Positions 1-5,110 of a stretch of DNA of 5,110 nucleotides are shown piece after piece. The stretch comes from Acidimicrobiaceae bacterium (lineage in GTDB: Bacteria > Actinomycetota > Acidimicrobiia > Acidimicrobiales > RAAP-2), in assembly GCA_003133075.1 (NCBI GenBank), contig PKZN01000087.1, forward strand, positions 8,876 to 13,985, in the 5' to 3' direction. A program made the position numbers and the translations under genes. The first letter of the stretch is position 1; each line of letters starts with the position of its first letter. The notes below the pieces were generated by a model. The model saw only the letters and a list, made by a program, of their open reading frames with translations. It had not been told where the DNA came from and did not search any database.

Positions 1-342
1 GAGTTGAGTGACCCGAAGATTGCCCTCATCGACTTGTTGTTCCACGACACCAACCTCGATCGCGGACTCTTCTACCGCCGTTCACTGAAGGGGCACTTCG
101 AACGGATGGTGACCGACGAGCAGATTGAAAAGGCCACCACCACCCCTCCCGCGACCACCCGGGCGCACATGCGCGGAACCTTTATCCAAGCGGCGAAACA
201 GTGGCGCCGTGACTACACGGTTGACTGGGTACACCTCAAATTGAACGACGAGATGCAGCGCACGGTGCTCTTAAAGGACCCCTTCAAGAGCACCGACGAA
301 CGGTTCCAGAAACTCCTGGCGTCGCTCGAACGCCACGGCTGA
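1..342 (+). CDS. pafA: Pup--protein ligase PafA, C-terminal part (5' end outside window)
   Basis: This is the last 113 codons of PafA, the ATP-dependent ligase that joins the C-terminal glutamate of Pup to lysines of target proteins, marking them for the actinobacterial proteasome in the cytoplasm. The reading frame is open from base 1 (GAG TTG AGT), so the TTG at base 4 is an internal codon and not a start. The piece begins at the end of the catalytic domain (DPKIALIDL, then LDRGLFYRR) and continues through the small C-terminal domain, with TPPATTRAHMRG and the typical PafA stretch VDWVHLKLNDEMQRTVLLKD followed by PF. That stretch separates PafA from its paralogue Dop, which has a different tail (SWDSVIFD-like). 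The catalytic ATP- and Mg-binding residues lie upstream of the window and cannot be judged. The gene ends with TGA, and pafB/pafC do not follow as they do in mycobacteria. Family recall is strong; the alignment is from memory. Confidence 0.93.
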   Translation, partial: ELSDPKIALIDLLFHDTNLDRGLFYRRSLKGHFERMVTDEQIEKATTTPPATTRAHMRGTFIQAAKQWRRDYTVDWVHLKLNDEMQRTVLLKDPFKSTDERFQKLLASLERHG

Positions 343-350
343 GACGACGC

Positions 351-392
351 TTCGGCCCCGAGTGGGCGGGGTGGCGCTCTGGCGGGCCCGAA
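351..392 (+). terminator. possible hairpin terminator after pafA
   Basis: A GC-rich stem starts 8 bases after the pafA stop. TTCGGCCC (351-358) can pair with GGG-C-CCGAA (384-392) with one bulged C. The 25-base loop contains GGGG at 368-371, which could pair instead with CCCC at 356-359. No T-run follows, so it is not a classical intrinsic terminator. It could end the pafA transcript, as T-less hairpins are thought to do in some GC-rich actinobacteria, or be a chance fold. Confidence 0.3.
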
Positions 393-398
393 CCCCGA

Positions 399-437
399 GA
401 TGTCGGCGTTGCTAGGAATTCTTTAAGAATCGACATC
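399..437. repeat. interrupted inverted repeat upstream of the tatA promoter
   Basis: GATGTCG (399-405) is repeated in inverted form as CGACATC (431-437). Directly inside the right arm is a 13-base AT-rich palindrome, ATTCTT-T-AAGAAT (418-430). The right arm AAGAATCGACATC could therefore pair with both ATTCTT and GATGTCG, leaving a 12-base bulge on the left. The AT-rich core stands out against the GC-rich surroundings. It lies 21 bases upstream of the predicted -35 element, so a DNA operator or an end-of-pafA RNA fold are both possible. The repeat is seen directly; its function is unknown. Confidence 0.4.
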
Positions 438-457
438 CGTCTCGGCGGCGCCTCGCC

Positions 458-493
458 TCGAGAAAGCCAGAACGCGGCCCTACACTAGGGGCG
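458..493 (+). promoter_or_regulatory. probable leaderless promoter of the tatA-tatC-helY unit
   Basis: TACACT (481-486) fits the actinobacterial -10 pattern TANNNT. Seventeen bases upstream is TCGAGA (458-463), a 4-of-6 match to TTGACA. The GTG start codon at 493 lies seven bases downstream of the -10, just where transcription should begin, and there is no Shine-Dalgarno sequence. This layout predicts a leaderless mRNA starting at or next to the G of GTG, which is common in actinobacteria. Confidence 0.55.
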
Positions 494-888
494 TGTTCAG
501 TTTGAGTCCCATAAAACTCATGGTCATCGCCGGGGTGATCATGCTCCTGATGGGCCCGGACAAGTTGCCCGAGGTGGCGCACAAGCTCGGCGCCGCGTGG
601 CGAGCCCTGAAGAACATTCAAGAGAAGATCGAGTCCGAAGTGCGCGAGGCGATTCCCGATCTCCCGAGCACCGGCGACATCGCGCGCATTGCTCGTAGCC
701 CGGTGAACCTCCTCAACCAGCTGGCCGACCGTGTCGACGCGAAAGAAGCCGCGGCGGCGGCCGTCAAGCCGGCGGTGACGGGAGTGGATCCCGCCAAAAT
801 GTCCGAACCACCACCGCTCTTAACGCCACCCCCGTTGCCGACAAAACGCACCGACGAACCCCCGTCCTTCGATCCGTCGCTCAACTAA
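493..888 (+). CDS. tatA: Sec-independent translocase TatA/TatB-family subunit
   Basis: This 131-residue membrane protein is a component of the twin-arginine translocase, which exports folded proteins across the cytoplasmic membrane with TatC. Residues 4-20 form one N-terminal membrane segment. They are followed by the hinge GPDKLPE (21-27), an amphipathic helix to about residue 52, and a Pro/Ala-rich cytoplasmic tail with PPPLLTPPPLP. The start MF, the GP at 21-22 and the LP at 25-26 align without gaps with E. coli TatB, and the length is also TatB-like. The position in front of tatC is that of mycobacterial tatA, hence the symbol; tatB would be equally fair. Residue 8, Glu in E. coli TatB and Gln in TatA, is Lys here. 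GTG at 493 is the only start that keeps the membrane segment: an in-frame TAA lies at 424-426 and the next start is codon 10. No second small TatA is in the window. Confidence 0.88.
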   Translation: MFSLSPIKLMVIAGVIMLLMGPDKLPEVAHKLGAAWRALKNIQEKIESEVREAIPDLPSTGDIARIARSPVNLLNQLADRVDAKEAAAAAVKPAVTGVDPAKMSEPPPLLTPPPLPTKRTDEPPSFDPSLN

Positions 889-894
889 AGCGCC

Positions 895-1623
895 GTGTCG
901 AAATTTCGTCGCGCCGAAAGCGGAATGACGCTGGCCGAACACCTGACCGAGTTACGCCATCGCTTCCTCGTCATGGCCATCACCATTACCGTGTTCGGCG
1001 TCCTAGGTTTCATCTTCTACTCCCACCTTCTGAGCGTGCTGCAAGATCCTTACTGTTCCGCTGTACCGCATCACTGCAAGTTCCTCGCGACGAACCCGCT
1101 GGACGGACTCAACCTGCGCATCAAGATCGCGTTCTTCGGAGGATTCCTTCTCTCGTCACCGGTCATCCTCTGGCAGGTCTGGCGCTTCATCACTCCCGGA
1201 CTCAAGGCTAAGGAGCGCCGCTACGTCGTCTCCTTCGTGGGGTCCTCGCTGCTCTTTTTTGGCGCCGGGGTGGTGGTGGCGTACTACAGCTTCGGACACG
1301 CCATCAAGTTCCTAAAGGCCATCGGAGGCCACACGCTGATTACCGAGTACAACCCAAACCAGTACCTCACGTTGTTCTTGCTCATGATGTTCATCTTCGG
1401 AATCACGTTCCTCTTTCCGGTGGTCCTGGTGGCACTCGAGATGATCAACTTCGTCACGCCCGCGCAACTCCTGCGCGGATGGCGCTACGCGGTGATCACG
1501 ATCGTGGTTGCGGCGGCGGTCTTCACACCGAGCGGCGACCCGCTGTCGATGTGCGTGCTGGCCGTGCCCCTCATCGTGTTCTACTTTGGCTCCATTGGAG
1601 TGGGTAAGTTGCTGCATAAGTGA
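895..1623 (+). CDS. tatC: Sec-independent protein translocase TatC
   Basis: TatC is the six-helix membrane receptor that recognises twin-arginine signal peptides and assembles the Tat pore with TatA/TatB. The 242 residues match the usual length. Visible signatures are MTLAEHLTELRHR (11-23), WQVWRFITPGLKAKERR (93-109), FGITFLFP (168-175) and TPSGDP (211-216). Signal-peptide-binding residues equivalent to E. coli Glu15, Arg17, Phe94 and Glu103 are kept as Glu19, Arg21, Phe98 and Glu107, and Asp211 as Asp215. Two other conserved acids are lost: the Glu170 position is Leu173 and the Glu227 position is Phe231. Cys54 and Cys61 lie in the first extracytoplasmic loop and might form a disulfide. GTG at 895 follows the tatA stop by six bases with no clear ribosome site, suggesting coupled translation. 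The end overlaps the helicase start. Identification is firm; the residue mapping is by eye. Confidence 0.95.
   Translation: MSKFRRAESGMTLAEHLTELRHRFLVMAITITVFGVLGFIFYSHLLSVLQDPYCSAVPHHCKFLATNPLDGLNLRIKIAFFGGFLLSSPVILWQVWRFITPGLKAKERRYVVSFVGSSLLFFGAGVVVAYYSFGHAIKFLKAIGGHTLITEYNPNQYLTLFLLMMFIFGITFLFPVVLVALEMINFVTPAQLLRGWRYAVITIVVAAAVFTPSGDPLSMCVLAVPLIVFYFGSIGVGKLLHK
1620..1623 (+). promoter_or_regulatory. GTGA start/stop overlap of tatC and the helicase gene
   Basis: The bases GTGA contain both the helicase start (GTG, 1620-1622) and the tatC stop (TGA, 1621-1623). This is a classic arrangement for translational coupling by terminating ribosomes. The only purine-rich site nearby, GGAG at 1597-1600, is 19 bases from the start and too far for normal initiation, which supports coupling as the way the helicase is translated. 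Confidence 0.7.
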
Positions 1624-3749
1624 GCATTCTCGAATATCGAAGCCGGTTCATCGACGGGCTGGGCTTTGGATTGGACCGTTTTCAGCTTGACGCCATTGAG
1701 GCCGTCGATCAGCGAGTAAATGTGCTCGTCAGTGCGCCGACTGGTTCGGGCAAGACGTTGGTGGCCAACTACGCCATCGGCCGGGAACTCGAACGCGAGC
1801 AGCGCACGTTCTACACCACGCCCCTCAAGGCGCTGTCGAACCAGAAGTACCACGAGCTCAGCGAACTCTTCGGTTCCTCTCGCGTCGGTCTTTTGACCGG
1901 CGACACGTCGATCAATCGAACGGCACCCGTGGTGGTGATGACGACCGAGGTCCTGCGCAACATGCTCTTGACCGAGTCCGACCAACTCACCACGCTCGGA
2001 CTCGTGATTCTCGATGAGGTGCACTACCTTCAAGACCCCTTTCGCGGCGGCGTCTGGGAAGAGGTGCTGATCCTCACGCCGTCGGCGGTGCGATTCGTAG
2101 CGCTCTCGGCGACGATAGGCAACGCCAGTTTCCTCGGCGAGTGGTTCACCCAGGTTCGCGGCCCCACGGTGATCGTGGTCGAGAGTGAGCGGCCCATTCA
2201 ACTCCACAACCACGTCGCGGTCGTCAAGCGCGGACAACCCGCGGCGGAAATTCACGATCTCCTCGACGGGAGCCGGCTGTCCGAAGACGCGCGCAAGATC
2301 GATAACGTCATGAAGTCCTCGCAGCGTTTTCGACCAGGCGTGAAGTGGCAAGGGCCCAAATCAAGCGCGCCGCCCCCGCCCTACCGCGCCCCGCGACGCT
2401 CCGAGTTGATGCAAGCCCTGGAGTTAGAGGACCTCCTGCCGGTCATCGTCTTCATCTTTTCGCGCGCCGCGTGTGACGACGCGGTGCACCAACTTCGTCG
2501 CGACGGGCTGCTCTTCACGAAGCCCGAGGACCGGCGCGAGATTGAACGCATTGCCGAGGAGCGACTCGTTGACTTTTCGGCCGAAGACCTGGTCGCCCTC
2601 GAGTACGCGGACTTCGTCGACGCCCTGCGACGCGGCATAACGATGCACCACGCCGGCATGGTGCCGGCCTTTCGAGAGATCGTCGAGACGTGCTTCGAGC
2701 GCAACCTCTTGGCCGTGGTCTTCGCGACCGAGACACTGGCGCTGGGCGTCAACATGCCGGCGCGCTCGGTGGCGCTGGAGCGTTTCACGAAGTACTCCGA
2801 CTCGGGCCGACAGTTCCTCACCAGCGCCGAGTACGCCCAGATGACGGGCCGCGCGGGACGCCGCGGACTCGACGACGAGGGTCACGCTATTGCCTGTTTC
2901 TCGAGTGACCTTTCCCTACAAGACGTCGGGCGCGTCGCCCTCGCGCCACCCGCCGATCTCCACTCGTCCTTTCGACCGACGTATAACTTCACGGCCAACC
3001 TCGTCAACCACTTCGACTACGAAACGGCCCTCGACGTCGTGCAGCGGTCATTCGCTCAGTTCGAGAACGAACGCCGTCCCGCCGGGCACCGGCGACCCCT
3101 GACCGACCAGATGGTCGCGCGACACCACGTGTTAGAAGAACTCGGCTACGCCGAAGGTTGGACGCTCACCCCACAAGGACAGTTACTTCGTTCGATCTAT
3201 CACGAGTGCGACCTCCTCATCGCCGAGAGCATCAGCGCGGGTGTGTTCGAGAACCTCGAAGCGTCCGAGCTCGCGGGACTGCTGTCGTGTTTCGTCTACG
3301 AATCGCGCAGGTCCACTCGTGCGGTCAACGCGGCACGTCAGGTCTCTACCAAGAAAAAACGTGTGCACCACGACCGCCTCGGCCAGGACCGTCGGGCGAG
3401 CATCAGCGAGCGCTTGCGCGAGATCGCCGTCATCGACGCCACCATCCGCGAGGTCGAAGACCGCTACAAGGTCCCGCATTTCAAAGAGCCCGACGGCCAC
3501 TTCGCCACGGTCATCGCGGCTTGGGCCCGTGGGGTGACCTTGGGCACCGTGCTCGATCTGGCGGACGTGGAGATCGGCCAGACCTCACCCGGTGACTTTG
3601 TGCGAAATGCGAAACAAGTAGCCGATCTCTGCGAACAGTTGGCCCGACTGACCCACCTCGAGGAGGTCGCGGACGTGGCGAATTCGGCCCGTGACGCGGT
3701 GTTGCGCAGCGTCGTGGCGGGGGCCTCCAGCGTCCACCCACGCGGCTAG
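1620..3749 (+). CDS. helY: Ski2-like DEVH-box helicase, compact HelY type
   Basis: This is a 709-residue superfamily 2 helicase of the Ski2/Mtr4 group, predicted to unwind RNA or DNA with ATP in the cytoplasm. In order it shows a Q-motif region (FQLDAI, 21-26), Walker A APTGSGKT (39-46), motif Ia TTPLKALSNQKY (66-77), Walker B DEVH (132-135), motif III SAT (163-165), a Pro-rich linker (about 236-260), HHAGMVP (343-349), motif V TETLALGVNMP (370-380) and motif VI QMTGRAGRRGLD (407-418). A C-terminal DSHCT-type helical domain follows (about 505-700, with ECDLLIAESI and GDFVRNAKQV). All catalytic motifs look intact. Mycobacterial HelY is about 900 residues. The roughly 200 missing residues map to the arch/beta-barrel insertion, since only a short stretch (about 482-502) links the ratchet region to the DSHCT domain. 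Position after tatC is as in mycobacteria. The substrate is unknown. GTG at 1620 gives a normal short N-terminus. Confidence 0.9.
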   Translation: MSILEYRSRFIDGLGFGLDRFQLDAIEAVDQRVNVLVSAPTGSGKTLVANYAIGRELEREQRTFYTTPLKALSNQKYHELSELFGSSRVGLLTGDTSINRTAPVVVMTTEVLRNMLLTESDQLTTLGLVILDEVHYLQDPFRGGVWEEVLILTPSAVRFVALSATIGNASFLGEWFTQVRGPTVIVVESERPIQLHNHVAVVKRGQPAAEIHDLLDGSRLSEDARKIDNVMKSSQRFRPGVKWQGPKSSAPPPPYRAPRRSELMQALELEDLLPVIVFIFSRAACDDAVHQLRRDGLLFTKPEDRREIERIAEERLVDFSAEDLVALEYADFVDALRRGITMHHAGMVPAFREIVETCFERNLLAVVFATETLALGVNMPARSVALERFTKYSDSGRQFLTSAEYAQMTGRAGRRGLDDEGHAIACFSSDLSLQDVGRVALAPPADLHSSFRPTYNFTANLVNHFDYETALDVVQRSFAQFENERRPAGHRRPLTDQMVARHHVLEELGYAEGWTLTPQGQLLRSIYHECDLLIAESISAGVFENLEASELAGLLSCFVYESRRSTRAVNAARQVSTKKKRVHHDRLGQDRRASISERLREIAVIDATIREVEDRYKVPHFKEPDGHFATVIAAWARGVTLGTVLDLADVEIGQTSPGDFVRNAKQVADLCEQLARLTHLEEVADVANSARDAVLRSVVAGASSVHPRG

Positions 3750-3773
3750 ATTCGCCCCTAACCTCGTAACTTC

Positions 3774-5110
3774 ATGCACCCCTACGTTGCCGAAGAGTTC
3801 TCCGACGCCGAAATTGCGGTCCTTCGTCGCTACTTCACCAATTTAGAGGGTCCAGTTTTTGCCCTCGTCAACCTGCCCGAAGTCGTCAAGGGCGCGCTCT
3901 TCGCGCGATACTCACGTTCCTCGAAGAGCCTGCGGCGACTCTTCTTGGACGAGTTCGTGGGTGACCTCGAACTCGCCGGCGACGCCGGTATCGACGCGAC
4001 CATCGGCCTCGAGCGCGCGGATGACCTCTACCAGAAGATCTTCTTCGAGTACGGCGACGATTCGGTGGCGCAACTCGGCGGGGTACACCTGGCCTGTGAG
4101 CAGGCGAGCAATGTCTTGACCAAGGTGCTCGAACGAGGTCGGCTCATGAGCTACCTCGAACAGTCCACCCGTTACCTCGGTTACGACCGACGTCTGGGGA
4201 ATGGGCTCTACCGCTTTTATCGGGACAATGAGCTACTCGAGTCACGTTTCGGTGCTCGCTACATCGGTGAGATGGACCGGATGTTCGACACCTACCGTGA
4301 ACTCCTACCGGTCCTCACGGACTGGCTGGCGCAGAAGTACCCCAAGACCCCCGAGGACACCGACTTCGTCTACCGACAAGCCATTCGCGCCAAGGCACTC
4401 GACGGGTTGCGCGGCCTCTTACCGGCGAGCGCGCTGTCCAATCTCGGCATCTACGCCTCGGGTCAGGCGTACGAGGCGTTGCTGTTGCGTATGCGGGCGC
4501 ACCCCTTGCCCGAAGTGCGCGAGTACGCACAGATGATGCTCGACGAACTCGTCAAGGTGATCCCCTCATTCCTCAAACGTTTAGACGTCCCCGAACGCGG
4601 ACTCGCCTGGACGCAGTACCTCGCTGATACTCGCACCGCGACCAGAACCTTGCTCGGTGACCTCGAGGGTGACGACGAGCCGGTGGGGGAGTACGTGCGA
4701 CTCGTGGCCTATGACCCGGCGGGCGAGGAGCGGATTCTCGAAGCGATCGTCTTTGCTAACTCCTCGATCTCGCACGAGCGCGCGCGCAACCTCGTAGCCG
4801 CGATGAGTTTCGACGAGCGTCGAATGGTGATGGCGACCTACGTCGGCGATCGCCACAATCGCCGTCATCGACCGGGCCGCGCGTTCGAACGCACCGACTA
4901 CCGATTCGAAGTCGTCAGCGACTACGGGGCATTCCGAGACCTCCAGCGCCACCGTCTCCTCACCATCGAGTGGCAGCCCCTCACGACGGACCTCGGCTTC
5001 GACGTTCCCGAGGTCGTCGAGGACGCGGGCCTCGCGGCTCGATACCGCGAATCGCTCTCGCGCTCGGCTGATCTGTTCGAGGACGTGCGCCACGACTTCC
5101 CCAATCAGGC
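3774..5110 (+). CDS. large ThyX-related protein with two degenerate ThyX-like domains (3' end outside window)
   Basis: This open frame of 445 codons continues past the right edge. It resembles the ThyX (FAD-dependent thymidylate synthase) family, but a normal ThyX is only about 220-250 residues. The first domain, about 1-270, contains RGRLMSYLEQSTR (121-133), which fits the ThyX signature RHRxxSxxxxSxR except for His to Gly. It is preceded by a helix as in ThyX and followed by LLLRMRAHPLPEVREYA (236-252), matching the ThyX C-terminal helix. The usual NxR before that helix is replaced by QAY (231-233). The second domain starts near residue 305 and has QRHRLLTIEWQPLT (391-404), keeping RHR but losing the later Ser and Arg. 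Thymidylate synthesis is therefore doubtful; a flavin- or nucleotide-related role or a structural role is possible. ATG at 3774 is the first start after an in-frame TAA at 3759. It lies 24 bases after the helicase stop with no Shine-Dalgarno, so it may share the upstream transcript. Family assignment is moderate to good; function is not assigned. Confidence 0.78.
   Translation, partial: MHPYVAEEFSDAEIAVLRRYFTNLEGPVFALVNLPEVVKGALFARYSRSSKSLRRLFLDEFVGDLELAGDAGIDATIGLERADDLYQKIFFEYGDDSVAQLGGVHLACEQASNVLTKVLERGRLMSYLEQSTRYLGYDRRLGNGLYRFYRDNELLESRFGARYIGEMDRMFDTYRELLPVLTDWLAQKYPKTPEDTDFVYRQAIRAKALDGLRGLLPASALSNLGIYASGQAYEALLLRMRAHPLPEVREYAQMMLDELVKVIPSFLKRLDVPERGLAWTQYLADTRTATRTLLGDLEGDDEPVGEYVRLVAYDPAGEERILEAIVFANSSISHERARNLVAAMSFDERRMVMATYVGDRHNRRHRPGRAFERTDYRFEVVSDYGAFRDLQRHRLLTIEWQPLTTDLGFDVPEVVEDAGLAARYRESLSRSADLFEDVRHDFPNQ

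Noticed and set aside
4..342. A complete small gene starting at TTG 4
   Set aside because: The frame is open to the window edge and the protein is the C-terminal end of PafA, so TTG is an internal Leu codon.
1581..2351. 256-codon open frame on the - strand opposite the helicase gene
   Set aside because: It lies over the helicase motor motifs, its translation is rich in Arg, His and Glu with no recognisable domain, and it is explained by codon bias of the + strand gene in GC-rich DNA.
2381..2885. Two overlapping - strand open frames of about 150 codons inside the helicase gene
   Set aside because: They overlap each other and the strongly conserved motif V/VI region, and they have low-complexity Arg/Ser content; these are shadows.
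1620..3749. Helicase as a truncated pseudogene because it is about 200 residues shorter than HelY
   Set aside because: All ATPase/helicase motifs and the C-terminal domain are present in one uninterrupted frame, so the shortness is an internal loss and not a broken gene.
3747..3764. TAGATT (3747-3752) and TAACCT (3759-3764) as -10 elements for the ThyX-like gene
   Set aside because: Both fit only the loose TANNNT pattern, and neither has a -35-like sequence at 16-18 bases; TAGATT includes the helicase stop codon.
3859..4536. Two + strand open frames inside the ThyX-like gene
   Set aside because: They are in another frame of the same gene, with Ser/Arg/Thr-rich translations typical of frame-shifted GC-rich DNA.
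4581..5093. 170-codon open frame on the - strand opposite the ThyX-like gene
   Set aside because: The + strand frame carries recognisable ThyX-like motifs over the same bases, and the - strand translation matches nothing I know.

Overview
This GC-rich window (about 60% G+C by eye, with GTG starts and few Shine-Dalgarno sequences) reads as an actinobacterial chromosome segment. The left edge is the 3' end of pafA, the Pup ligase. It is followed on the same strand by a TatA/TatB-family gene, tatC and a Ski2-like helicase of the HelY type. Mycobacteria carry the same order (pafA-pafB-pafC-tatA-tatC-helY), so this is the conserved Pup-ligase/Tat/HelY neighbourhood. The lineage is probably a deep-branching, non-mycobacterial actinobacterium; Acidimicrobiia-like is my inference from the general look of the proteins, not something I can prove.

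Layout, all on the + strand: 1-342 pafA (5' end missing); 343-492 intergenic, with a hairpin, an interrupted inverted repeat and a probable leaderless promoter; 493-888 tatA/tatB-like; 895-1623 tatC; 1620-3749 helY-like helicase, overlapping tatC by 4 bases; 3774-5110 a large ThyX-related protein that runs off the right edge. Genes 493-3749 are packed as one transcription unit, and the last gene starts 24 bases later. No RNA genes, mobile elements or CRISPR arrays were seen.

The genes belong to separate housekeeping tasks: tagging proteins for the proteasome (PafA), exporting folded proteins through the membrane (TatA/B and TatC), and RNA/DNA unwinding (HelY-like). The last gene has an unassigned, ThyX-derived role.

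The most unusual points are: (1) the ThyX-like protein, which has two ThyX-type domains whose signature motifs have decayed in complementary ways; (2) a TatC that lacks two conserved acidic residues, next to a TatB-like partner with Lys at the position of the TatB Glu8; (3) a HelY-like helicase that appears to have lost the arch insertion; and (4) the absence of pafB and pafC from their usual place.
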